Shown piece by piece: positions 16,993-24,592 of a stretch of DNA of 64,000 bases. The position numbers and the translations under genes are program-made. The stretch comes from an uncultured Myxococcales bacterium. Its GTDB lineage: Bacteria > Myxococcota > Myxococcia > Myxococcales > Myxococcaceae. Every line of letters starts with the position of its first letter. The first letter of the stretch is position 1. The stretch spans positions 186,001-250,000 of the forward strand of contig CALJKW010000076.1 in the NCBI GenBank assembly GCA_937980205.1, in the 5' to 3' direction. The notes below the pieces were generated by a model that saw nothing but the letters and a program-made list of their open reading frames with translations, was not told the DNA's origin and ran no database searches.

Positions 16993-18207
16993 TCAGACGG
17001 CGCGGCGCACGCGGTCGAGCTCGGCGGGCTGCACCTCGAACGGCAGGCACGCGCGGAGCTGATCACCCCAGAGCCGCTCGACGCTCGCGCCGGCGGTGTC
17101 GAGGCGGTCGAGGATCTCGGTCGCGTGCGTGCGCGCGCGCAGCTGCCGCGCCAGGTCCGAACGCATCGGGCCAGCGTGCATCGGCAGGGCGCTCTCTTCG
17201 CCCATGAAGTGGCGGCGAATGGCGTCGAGGTGGTGGGCCCCGAAGCGGCGGAAGACCTGCAGCACGTTGGTCTCGACCGCGGTCGCGCCGAGGCGCGTGT
17301 GGCGCGGGACCAGGTCCGGGCACAGCTCGAGCGCAGCACAGCCGCGGTTGAGCGCGTCGCGCAGCTCGAGCATGAGCAGCACCTCTTCGGGCGCCGTGTC
17401 CTCGAAGCTCATGTCGCAGACGTTCTCGAGCTGAACGAGGCGGTCCTTCACGCGAAGCGAGAGCGAGGCGGCGATCGGCAGGCCGTCGAGCAGCAGGAAG
17501 TGGAACAGCGTGGCGCCGCACTCGGCGAGCGCGGCGTGGCGCGCGGCCTTGCGCGAGTCGCCGCCGACTCCGGTGGCGGAGTCCAGCTTGTAGCTGCGCG
17601 CCTCGAGCTCCATGTACATCGAGAGCAGCTCCTTGCCGGCCCGCGGGTCGTCGGACGAGACGAGCTCGACCTCGCCCGCCGCCATCAGCGACCGGGTGCG
17701 CCGCGCGAGCGGAGCCGCCCAGCCGTCGAGCGTGTGGAACCACGCGTCGAGGTCGCGCGCCAGCGGCACGGTCGCCCGCACCGGGCCGGGCACGCACTGC
17801 ACGCCGAACTTGAAGCTCTTCAGCGACGGAGCCGCCCGCTGCAGCGGCCCGTTCTCGCTCTCTCCGCCGAGCTCCAGCAGGCTGAACGGCTCGTTGCGGA
17901 GCAGGAACTCGAGCAGGTGCTTCGCGGACGCGTCGTCCACGTGGCCGTGGAGCTCGGAGGCCCGCGTGAGCTTCACGCCGGTGAGCCCCAGGGTCTGCTC
18001 GATGGTCCGCTTCAGCGGCAGCCAGCCGATGAGCTTCTCGCCGTCGAACGCAGCGACGACGTACGGCTCGTCGTGGCCGAAGAACGCGGCCAGCCCTTCG
18101 GTGGTGGGAGTGTCCAGTTTCGGTAACCGCGACAGCTGACGAATGATCTCTACGCGCACTTCAGGCCCTCGCTTCGTGGAAACGACTAATCCACGTGCGC
18201 GGGCCAC
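16993..18207 (-). CDS. GNAT-fold protein of the BioF2-like/FemAB type
   Basis: 404 residues, or 388 if the GTG at 18159 is used, which better matches where conserved sequence begins (VEIIRQLSRLPKL). The centre and C-terminal half carry the pattern of the BioF2-like acetyltransferase domain: RRTRSLMAAGEVELVSSDD, then a helix with LEARSYK, and the core strand FHFLLLDGLPIAASLSLRVKD followed by NVCDMSFEDTAPEEVLLMLE. Proteins of this type are often encoded beside exopolysaccharide genes and may N-acylate sugars or transfer amino acids to peptidoglycan. No signal peptide, so cytoplasmic. It stands alone on the minus strand, its start 19 bases from the stop of the thioredoxin-like gene, so it may be the last gene of the vitamin B6 operon. 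Confidence 0.7.
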   Translation of the reverse strand: MARARGLVVSTKRGPEVRVEIIRQLSRLPKLDTPTTEGLAAFFGHDEPYVVAAFDGEKLIGWLPLKRTIEQTLGLTGVKLTRASELHGHVDDASAKHLLEFLLRNEPFSLLELGGESENGPLQRAAPSLKSFKFGVQCVPGPVRATVPLARDLDAWFHTLDGWAAPLARRTRSLMAAGEVELVSSDDPRAGKELLSMYMELEARSYKLDSATGVGGDSRKAARHAALAECGATLFHFLLLDGLPIAASLSLRVKDRLVQLENVCDMSFEDTAPEEVLLMLELRDALNRGCAALELCPDLVPRHTRLGATAVETNVLQVFRRFGAHHLDAIRRHFMGEESALPMHAGPMRSDLARQLRARTHATEILDRLDTAGASVERLWGDQLRACLPFEVQPAELDRVRRAV

Positions 18208-18226
18208 GCAGTGTTTGCTCGTTGCG

Positions 18227-19198
18227 TTACCTGGAAGGGTCGCGTCGGCGCGCCTCTGCTACGAGCTCGTCCGCTTCGGCACTTCGGCCCGCTGCGCGCA
18301 GCGCTTTTTCCAGGGCTTCGGCCTCGGCCCGAACGCCGTTACGCGCCTCCTCGGCGAGCTCCGGCGGCACCTGGGAAATCACGTCGTAATTCCTCTGCAG
18401 CCGCTGCAGGGGGTTGGTGATCACTTCGCCCAGGTCCTTCCAGCGCCCCTGCTCCATGAGCAGCGCCTCGAGGTACAGGTTGACACCCTTCAGGGGGCCC
18501 TTGGCGCGCGCCTCGTCGAACCACGCGAGCGTGGCCTGCTCGTCGCCGAGGGCCTTGTTGAGGCAGATCCAGTCGTCGCCGCCGCGCTCCGAGGCGTCGC
18601 GCTGCGCGGCGATGACCGCGCGTGCGTTCGGCGCCGCGCCGGCGGCCTCTTCGAGCAGCCCGAGCAGGAAAGAGGCGCGCACGCCGGCCCAGGCCGGGTC
18701 GATGGCGAGCGCGTTGTTCCACAGCCACAGCATCTCGGCGGCGGCCTCGTCGATCGCCCCGCGCATGAGCAGCGTCTGCGCGAGCTGGAAGCGCGCGGAG
18801 AGGTCGTTGCCCTTCGCGCTCGCCCGCTGCGCGTCGAGCTCGGTCTTGCCCTGCTCGAGGCCGTCGAGCCACGCGAGCAGCTGCTGCGGGGCGCGGTACC
18901 CCACGATGCGGTCGAGCTCGCGGTCGTTCTTGATCGCGACGACGGTCGGCATCGCGCGGATGTCGAACTCCTTCGCGACCGCGTCGGTGTCGACGTCGAG
19001 CTGGAGCGCGACGGCCTTCTCGTTCAGCCAGCCGACGACGCCGGGGTCGACCCAGGTGTTCGCGTCCATCTGCTTGCACGGCCCGCACCAGGTCGCGGTG
19101 AAGTCGATGATCAGGAAGCGGCCCTGAGCCTTCGCTCGGGCGTCGTCGAGGGAGAGACCGGCGAAGACGGGAGGTCGCACAGCTCCGGGTGATAACAC
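18227..19198 (-). CDS. Thioredoxin-like protein with helical C-terminal extension
   Basis: 323 residues from a GTG at 19198 (another GTG at 19180 is possible). The thioredoxin domain (about 10-120) has the active site WCGPC at 37-41 and the cis-Pro segment RAMPTVVAIKN. The remaining ~200 residues are Ala/Leu-rich helices resembling tetratricopeptide units (LSARFQLAQTLLMRGAIDEAAAEML). No signal peptide or membrane helix, so it should act in the cytoplasm, perhaps as a disulfide reductase or chaperone-like protein. Its start lies 70-88 bases inside the pdxT gene, an unusually long same-strand overlap, so it is translated from the pdx mRNA. A link between redox state and vitamin B6 synthesis is possible but unproven. 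Confidence 0.8.
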   Translation of the reverse strand: MLSPGAVRPPVFAGLSLDDARAKAQGRFLIIDFTATWCGPCKQMDANTWVDPGVVGWLNEKAVALQLDVDTDAVAKEFDIRAMPTVVAIKNDRELDRIVGYRAPQQLLAWLDGLEQGKTELDAQRASAKGNDLSARFQLAQTLLMRGAIDEAAAEMLWLWNNALAIDPAWAGVRASFLLGLLEEAAGAAPNARAVIAAQRDASERGGDDWICLNKALGDEQATLAWFDEARAKGPLKGVNLYLEALLMEQGRWKDLGEVITNPLQRLQRNYDVISQVPPELAEEARNGVRAEAEALEKALRAAGRSAEADELVAEARRRDPSR

Positions 19199-19647
19199 GC
19201 GCCCGTCACGTTCCCCTGCCGGACGAGGACGGGCTCGCCCCTGAGCGTCGCGAGCACCTCGACCGAAGCCCCGACGCGCTCGATGCGCGGCGCGCGGATG
19301 AACACGAGGCGGCGCGTGCCCGAGTCATCCAGCGCCTCGAAGCTGTCGACCTGTCGCCCGTATGCGTTGCGGCGCACCGTCACGTCGAGCCAGCCGTAGC
19401 GCGCGCAGAGGATGAGGCCGGCGCACGTCGCGAAGACCGGCTTGCCGCTGCGCACGAACGTCTCGAGCGGCGCGAACAGCCCGCCGAGCTCGATGAGCCT
19501 GGTCTGCGTGGTGCTCTCTCCGCCGGGCAGGACGAGCGCCTCGACCTGCTCGAGGTCTCGCGGCGTGCGGACCTCGATGCCCGCCGAGCCGAGCGTGCGC
19601 AGGTGCGCGCCGAAGCCGCCCTGCAGCGCGAGAACGCCGGTCACCAT
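19111..19647 (-). CDS. pdxT: Pyridoxal 5'-phosphate synthase glutaminase subunit PdxT
   Basis: 178 residues. PdxT hydrolyses glutamine and channels ammonia to PdxS for de novo pyridoxal phosphate synthesis (DXP-independent route). Visible family marks are VTGVLALQGGFGAHL at the start, PGGEST at 41-46, the nucleophile Cys75 in VFATCAGLIL, and the catalytic His153/Glu155 in CYHPEL. The start ATG (19647) overlaps the end of pdxS by 7 bases. The C-terminus (after about residue 158) is encoded by DNA that also encodes the start of the thioredoxin-like protein in another frame. Confidence 0.95.
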   Translation of the reverse strand: MVTGVLALQGGFGAHLRTLGSAGIEVRTPRDLEQVEALVLPGGESTTQTRLIELGGLFAPLETFVRSGKPVFATCAGLILCARYGWLDVTVRRNAYGRQVDSFEALDDSGTRRLVFIRAPRIERVGASVEVLATLRGEPVLVRQGNVTGACYHPELCDLPSSPVSPSTTPERRLRAAS

Positions 19648-20555
19648 CCGCGCTCCGCGAACTTCTCCGTGCGCTCGAGCTTCGACAGCTCGAGGCCGCG
19701 CATGGCGGCTTTCAGTCCGGTCGATGCCGCCGCGAGCTTCGCCGGCTCCTTCCACCACGTCGTCGCCTCGACGATGGCGCGCGCGCGGCGGGCGGGCTCC
19801 TCGGAGAGGAAGATGCCGCTGCCGACGAAGACCGCCTCGGCGCCGAGCGCCATGCACAGCGCGGCGTCGGCGGGCGTCGCGATGCCGCCGGCGGCGAAGT
19901 TCGGCACCGGCAGGCGCCCCGCCTTGGCGACCTGCTCGAGCAGCTCGTACGGAGCGCCGAGCCGCTTCGCCTCGGTCATCCGCTCTTCCGGAGCGAGCTG
20001 CGTGAGCCGCTTGAGCTCCGTCCGCAGCGAGCGCAGGTGCTTGACCGCTTCGACGACGTTACCGGTGCCGGCCTCTCCCTTGGTGCGCAGCAGCGCGGCG
20101 CCCTCACCGATGCGCCGCAGCGCCTCGCCGAGGTTCGTGCAGCCGCAGACGAACGGCACCGTGAACGCGTGCTTCTCGATGTGGAAGGCGTCGTCCGCCG
20201 GAGTGAGCACCTCGCTCTCGTCGATGAAGTCGACCTCGAGCGCCTCGAGGATGCGCGCCTCCATGAAGTGGCCGATGCGGCACTTGGCCATCACCGGGAT
20301 GGAGACCGCGTCCTGGATGGAGCGGATCATCTCCGGGTCGCTCGCGCGGGCGACTCCGCCCTGGGCGCGGATCTGCGCAGGCACTCGCTCGAGCGCCATG
20401 ACCGCGCACGCGCCCGCGTCTTCCGCGATGCGCGCCTGCTCGGCGTTGACCACGTCCATGATGACTCCGCCGCGCAACATCTCTGCGAGGCCGCGCTTCG
20501 TCGTCGTTCCGTTGCCGTTGCTGCCGTTGTTCATACGACCTCCGTTGAAAGACAC
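19641..20555 (-). CDS. pdxS: Pyridoxal 5'-phosphate synthase subunit PdxS
   Basis: 304 residues. PdxS condenses ribose 5-phosphate (or ribulose 5-phosphate), glyceraldehyde 3-phosphate and ammonia into pyridoxal phosphate. The TIM-barrel family signature is clear: GGVIMDVVNAEQARIAEDAG, the Schiff-base Lys91 in VMAKCRIGH, Lys159 in RTKGEAGTGN, and the phosphate loop FAAGGIATPADAA. The first ~18 residues (Asn/Gly-rich) are poorly conserved, so the start could be the second Met at residue 8. It lies 46 bases after the MocR-type regulator gene on the same strand and overlaps pdxT by 7 bases. Confidence 0.97.
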   Translation of the reverse strand: MSFNGGRMNNGSNGNGTTTKRGLAEMLRGGVIMDVVNAEQARIAEDAGACAVMALERVPAQIRAQGGVARASDPEMIRSIQDAVSIPVMAKCRIGHFMEARILEALEVDFIDESEVLTPADDAFHIEKHAFTVPFVCGCTNLGEALRRIGEGAALLRTKGEAGTGNVVEAVKHLRSLRTELKRLTQLAPEERMTEAKRLGAPYELLEQVAKAGRLPVPNFAAGGIATPADAALCMALGAEAVFVGSGIFLSEEPARRARAIVEATTWWKEPAKLAAASTGLKAAMRGLELSKLERTEKFAERGW

Positions 20556-20600
20556 ACGTCTCCCGTCGCCGGCGAAGACCGCCGCCGCGCTCGCCTCGCT

Positions 20601-22127
20601 TCAGACGACTTCCATCACCGCGCGCGCCACGGGCGCGCCGCGGCGGTCCACCGCGGCGAAGGCGCGACCGAGCCGCTTCGCGCCCTCGACCAACCGGCCC
20701 AAAGGCTCCGCGCAGTACGTCACGCGCAGCCCCTTCTGTCCCGCCTCGGTGATGCCGTTGAGCGTGCCGGGCCCCACGAGCACGCCGTGCTTCTGCCCCT
20801 CGAGCCACACGCTCTCGGGATCCGGCCCGTCCGGCAGCGGAATCCACAGCGCGAGGCCCGTCTCCGGCTTCGTCCACGTGACGCGCGACGGCAGCGCCTT
20901 GCGCAGCGCCGCGTCGAGCGCGTCACGCCGCGCCCGGTACCGCGGCAGCGACCTGGAGAGGTGCGCCTCGAGGTACCCGCGGTCGAGGAACTCGCACAGC
21001 GCGAGCTGCAGGAGCGCCGAGGTGCCGAGGTCCATCGCGTGCTTCAAGAGCTCGAGCCGGCCGCGCAGCGCGCGCGGCGCGAGCAGGTACCCGATGCGCA
21101 GCGCGGGGATGAGCTTCTTGCTGTACGTGCCGAGGTACAGCACCTCGCCGTCGAGCGTCCGCAGCGCCGCGAGCGGAGGCTTACCGTCGAGGTGCAGGTC
21201 GGAGGCGTAGTCGTCTTCGATCAGCGGCACTCCGCTGCGGTGCGACCACTCGACCAGCGCCTCGCGCCGCGCGAGCGAGATGCGGCGGCCCGTCGGGTTC
21301 TGGCAGTTCGGCATCAGGTAGAAGCCCTTCGCGCCGCGGCCGAGCCGCTCGAGCGCCGCGAGGTCCGGCCCGTCTTCGTCGCACGGAATCGGCACCAGGC
21401 GCGCCCCGGCCGAGGCCAGCAGCCTCAGCGCGCCGTGGTAGGTGGCCTCGTCGACGAGGAAGGTGTCTCCGCGCGAGATGAGCGCGCGGGCGAGCAGGTC
21501 GAGCGCCTGCTGGCTGCCCGACGTGATGAGGATGTCGTCGGCCGTCGCGGGCACGCCCTGGCGCTCGAGGTCCTTCGCGACGAGCTCGCGCAGTTGGGGC
21601 AGGCCGGCCGTCGGCGCGTAGCCGAGCGCGTTCGGCCCGTGGTCGTGCAGCGCCCGGTCGATGCAGCGGCGAAGCAGCTCGTGCGGCAGCAGGTCGTTCA
21701 TCGGCTGCATGCGGTTCAGGTGCACCGCGTCGGCGGAGGCGACCGGGTGCGCGAACCGCTCGGCGCGCGCGAACGCGTCGTTCGTCACCGCGGGGGTCAT
21801 CAGCGACGGCCACGGCATCGGCGCGCGCTGCGGCGGGGCTCCCGGCTTCACCGCCCGCGGAGGCGCCGCTTCCGCGACGAACGTGCCGCGGCCCACCGTC
21901 GACTCGACGAAGCCCGCCGCGTGCAGGTCTTCGTAGGCGCGCACCACCGTGTTCCGGTGCGTGTTCAGCTCGTCGGCCAGCGCCCGCGTCGGCGGCAGGC
22001 GGAAGCCCTTCGGGAACGTGCCGTCGTGGATGCGCGAGACGACCGCGTCGAAGAGCTGGCGGTACATCGGGACCCGCGACGAGGCCGACAGCCGGATGCC
22101 CAGCGATTGGACCCTATTGGTCTGCAT
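20601..22127 (-). CDS. MocR-family regulator, likely PdxR-type activator of vitamin B6 synthesis
   Basis: 508 residues: a GntR-type winged helix (about 15-85; RLPPTRALADELNTHRNTVV and VGRGTF) fused to an aminotransferase fold type I domain (about 130-500). The pyridoxal-phosphate lysine is K337 in GTYSKKLIP. MocR proteins of this kind sense pyridoxal phosphate or amino acids; the gene sits directly upstream of pdxS-pdxT on the same strand, so a PdxR-like role is the natural reading. PdxR genes are often divergent from pdxST; here the regulator leads the operon, so it may control its own expression as well. GGTC-type half-sites lie in the 100 bases upstream of the start. Confidence 0.9.
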   Translation of the reverse strand: MQTNRVQSLGIRLSASSRVPMYRQLFDAVVSRIHDGTFPKGFRLPPTRALADELNTHRNTVVRAYEDLHAAGFVESTVGRGTFVAEAAPPRAVKPGAPPQRAPMPWPSLMTPAVTNDAFARAERFAHPVASADAVHLNRMQPMNDLLPHELLRRCIDRALHDHGPNALGYAPTAGLPQLRELVAKDLERQGVPATADDILITSGSQQALDLLARALISRGDTFLVDEATYHGALRLLASAGARLVPIPCDEDGPDLAALERLGRGAKGFYLMPNCQNPTGRRISLARREALVEWSHRSGVPLIEDDYASDLHLDGKPPLAALRTLDGEVLYLGTYSKKLIPALRIGYLLAPRALRGRLELLKHAMDLGTSALLQLALCEFLDRGYLEAHLSRSLPRYRARRDALDAALRKALPSRVTWTKPETGLALWIPLPDGPDPESVWLEGQKHGVLVGPGTLNGITEAGQKGLRVTYCAEPLGRLVEGAKRLGRAFAAVDRRGAPVARAVMEVV

Positions 22128-22182
22128 GGGCCGTGATGATGCGTCGGCCGAGCTGCAGCGCCAAGGGCCAAGCCCTGGAGAC

Positions 22183-22228
22183 GGTCTATTCCAAGTAGAC
22201 CATTATGGGCTATCGCAATGGACCACTG
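22183..22228 (-). promoter_or_regulatory. Candidate MocR/PdxR operator
   Basis: Read on the minus strand there are two direct half-sites, AGTGGTCCA (22227-22219) and AATGGTCTA (22204-22196), 23 bases apart, then an inverted one: GGTCTA at 22183-22188 pairs with TAGACC at 22196-22201 as a perfect 6-bp inverted repeat with 7-base spacer. Two direct repeats plus an inverted repeat are known for MocR regulators, and the half-site resembles the AAAGTGGTCTA-like motif described for PdxR in Corynebacterium (from memory). The site lies 56-100 bases upstream of the regulator start. Confidence 0.45.
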
Positions 22229-22229
22229 A

Positions 22230-23531
22230 CTACAGGGCGATCTTCGCGATCGCAAAGCGCGCGGTCGGGTTGCCCAGAGACAGCTCGATGAGCGTGAAGC
22301 CCGTGACGATGGCCTCGCCGCCCGAGATGAGCAGCGCGTTCGAGCCGCGCGGCACCGCGAGCAGGTTCAGCAGGTTGATGCGCAGCCCCGTCGGCTTGTG
22401 GCCGCCCATGCCCCACGTCGTGTCCAGGTCGCCAGCCGCGGTGATCTTGTACAGGCGCGAGCCGGCGAGCGTGTTCATGTACACGATGAGCGAATCGTCG
22501 CCGAGCAGCGCCGCCCCGCGGATGTCGCCCGAGATGTCCGGGATCTCCTTCACGCCCATCGCGCCGAAGCTGGCATCGGGCACGCCGTCCGCGCTGACTC
22601 GAAACATCTTGAGCCGCGTGTCGTTCGACCCGGCGGCGCGCATGCCCACCGCGAGCAGGGTGCGGTCGCTGCGCTCGAGCAGCTTGTACATCGTGCCGCC
22701 CATGCTCTTCACCGAGCCCATCGTGCCGAACGACGTGTCCAGCATGCCGTCGTCGCCGAGGCGGCAGATGGTGAAGCCGTCTCCGCCGCCCAGCACCAGG
22801 TTGTTGCCCTGCACCACGAGGTCGTTCGCGTACTCCGAGCCGCCGAAGTCGAGCGCCCGCGGGGCGAACGTGCCGTCCACCGTGCCGTCGGCGTTGATGC
22901 GGTAGGCGAACATGTCCCGGTTGCGCGTCGGCCCGTTGTCCAGCCCGCCTGCGAACACGTACTTGCCGTCGGCGCGCTTTCCGATGGCATAGCCGGCGGC
23001 CGAGTTCTCGGAGTTCGACATCGGGTTGAAGTCGAACAGCGCGTACCCGCGCGTGTTGAACGTGGTGTCGAGCGAGCCGTCCGCGTTGAAGCGCGCGATG
23101 ATCGGCGAGCCGGCGGGGATGGTGGCGATGCCGCGCGCGAAGCCGGTGGCGACGATCTTGTCGCCGTCGGACATCACCGCGAGCAGGCCGTCGGTCGTGA
23201 ACGACTGAAGGTCCATCGTGCCGCCGTCGAAGTCGACGTGCGTGAAGCCGCGCGAGGCGAACGTCGTGTCGAGCGTCAGGTCCGCGTTCACGCGCGCCAG
23301 GAAGACGTCCGGGAACCGCTCTGAGCCGTCGCCGCCGCTGCCGACCGCGACGATCTTCCCGCTCTGCACGGTGAGCGCGTAGCCGGTCGCGTTGTGGCTG
23401 CGGGGAAGGATGCCGGCGTCGACGGTCTGCTCGTCGCCGCCGTCGGGGACGTCTCCCCCGTCGGGCAGCATGCCGCCGCCAGGACAGCCGGCGAGGACCA
23501 CGACTGCGAAGAGCGAGAAGAGTGAGCGCAT
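22230..23531 (-). CDS. Delta-60 repeat lipoprotein
   Basis: 433 residues from the second of two close ATGs (23531 rather than 23543), giving MRSLFSLFAVVVLAGC with lipobox LAGC. A short Asp/Gly-rich spacer follows. The rest is made of delta-60 repeats, about 60 residues each, recognisable by D-x-T-F (LDTTFASRGF, LDTTFNTRGYALFDF, VDGTFAPRALDF, LDTSFGTMG, PDASFGAMG) alternating with KIVAVG/YVFAGG strands; such repeats build beta-propellers in secreted proteins. Function unknown. The stop is about 100 bases upstream of the MocR-type regulator gene. Confidence 0.8.
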   Translation of the reverse strand: MRSLFSLFAVVVLAGCPGGGMLPDGGDVPDGGDEQTVDAGILPRSHNATGYALTVQSGKIVAVGSGGDGSERFPDVFLARVNADLTLDTTFASRGFTHVDFDGGTMDLQSFTTDGLLAVMSDGDKIVATGFARGIATIPAGSPIIARFNADGSLDTTFNTRGYALFDFNPMSNSENSAAGYAIGKRADGKYVFAGGLDNGPTRNRDMFAYRINADGTVDGTFAPRALDFGGSEYANDLVVQGNNLVLGGGDGFTICRLGDDGMLDTSFGTMGSVKSMGGTMYKLLERSDRTLLAVGMRAAGSNDTRLKMFRVSADGVPDASFGAMGVKEIPDISGDIRGAALLGDDSLIVYMNTLAGSRLYKITAAGDLDTTWGMGGHKPTGLRINLLNLLAVPRGSNALLISGGEAIVTGFTLIELSLGNPTARFAIAKIAL

Positions 23532-23610
23532 GGCCCCCTCCATAGCAAGCCGCGGTCCCTACGGGGGTACGCGCACTTACGGCCCGAAAGCGTGAACCCC
23601 GGCGCTACTC

Positions 23611-23627
23611 GTGAACTGGCCGTTCAC
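23611..23627. promoter_or_regulatory. Small palindrome between divergent genes
   Basis: GTGAAC and GTTCAC form a perfect 6-bp inverted repeat with 5-base spacer in the 159-base gap between the delta-60 lipoprotein gene (minus) and the small membrane protein gene (plus). It could be an operator; nothing else supports this. Confidence 0.25.
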
Positions 23628-23690
23628 ACGTCGTACTGCTCGCAGCTGCAGTCGATGCAATCGCGGGCGACGCCGGGCGTCTGTCAGGCC

Positions 23691-23963
23691 ATGGATGCGC
23701 TCGAGGCAATCGTCCCGGTTCTGGTGGTCGGCATGGTGGTCGGTGTCCCGATGTTCGCGCTGAGCATTCGCATCGCGCTCAAGCCCGTGATGGAGGCGTG
23801 GCTGAAGGCCCGCGAGGCGCAGCCGCCTCCGCAGCGGGTTCGCGCCGACGCGGCAGAGCTCGAGGCGCTGAAGCTGCGCGTCGCGGCGCTCGAGGTGGTG
23901 TGGGAGCAGCGGCTCGGCTCGGGAACGCTGCAGCCGAGCCGGATGCCTCAGCTCGTCGACTGA
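23691..23963 (+). CDS. Small membrane protein with cytoplasmic coiled coil
   Basis: 90 residues from the ATG at 23691 (an earlier in-frame start at 23592 would add a segment with no conserved look). One membrane helix (about 5-28; AIVPVLVVGMVVGVPMFALSI) is followed by a charged, probably coiled tail (AAELEALKLRVAALEVVWEQR). No family recognised. The last 16 bases overlap the end of the convergent DUF4230 gene. Confidence 0.6.
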   Translation: MDALEAIVPVLVVGMVVGVPMFALSIRIALKPVMEAWLKAREAQPPPQRVRADAAELEALKLRVAALEVVWEQRLGSGTLQPSRMPQLVD

Positions 23964-24541
23964 GCGAACGTCACCTTCCGGAAGCCGAACCCCTTCAGCA
24001 GGGCCGTCATCGTCCGCGCCGCGGCCTCGCGCGCCCGCTGGCGCAGCTTCGCGTCGGAGGCCACCGTGCCCTGAAGCCGCCGCTGCGCGTCGTCGAGCAG
24101 CTGCGCGGTCTCGGCAGAGTCGAGGTTCGAGGCGATGACCTCCGTCTCGGCCGGCAGCAGCGACGTCTCGACCTCGGGCTCGGGCAGCGTGAGCGTGACC
24201 TCGTCGCCGTCGACCACGACCTGGTCGGACCTCAGGCGCCGCAGGTCGACGAAGAAGCGCGCCTCGGCGAAGACGATCGCGCGGCCGCGGCGCGGCGCCA
24301 CCGTCTCGCGCGCGTACGCGAGCACCCCCGCCAGCAGCGTCGGCTCAGGCTTCGGGTCCGGAGCGAAGGTGAGCTTCTGGTGCACAGTCACCTGCAGCAC
24401 TTCGAGGCGCTGCACGTCGCGGATCCGATCGACCACGGCCGGTGGCTCGGAGGCCGCGAGGCGCTCCACCCGCAGCAACGTCGCGGCCACCGCCACGGCG
24501 GCGATCATGAACAGCCACGGAACCAGCTTGAGCAAGCGCAT
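23948..24541 (-). CDS. DUF4230 family membrane-anchored protein
   Basis: 197 residues. One N-terminal membrane helix (about 5-22) without a lipobox anchors a periplasmic domain. The pattern LEVLQVTVHQKLTF, a central strand AIVFAEARFFVDLRRL, then VVVDGDEVTLTLPEPEV and a C-terminal helix with ARTMTALLKGFGFRKVTF matches DUF4230, a family of small envelope proteins of unknown function in many phyla. It lies 51 bases after the M24-like gene on the same strand and may share its transcript. Confidence 0.8.
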   Translation of the reverse strand: MRLLKLVPWLFMIAAVAVAATLLRVERLAASEPPAVVDRIRDVQRLEVLQVTVHQKLTFAPDPKPEPTLLAGVLAYARETVAPRRGRAIVFAEARFFVDLRRLRSDQVVVDGDEVTLTLPEPEVETSLLPAETEVIASNLDSAETAQLLDDAQRRLQGTVASDAKLRQRAREAAARTMTALLKGFGFRKVTFAQSTS

Positions 24542-24592
24542 CGAGAGCGCTGCAGTGCAGGCTCCGGGCCGTGTCCTCGGGCTGCGGCGCGC

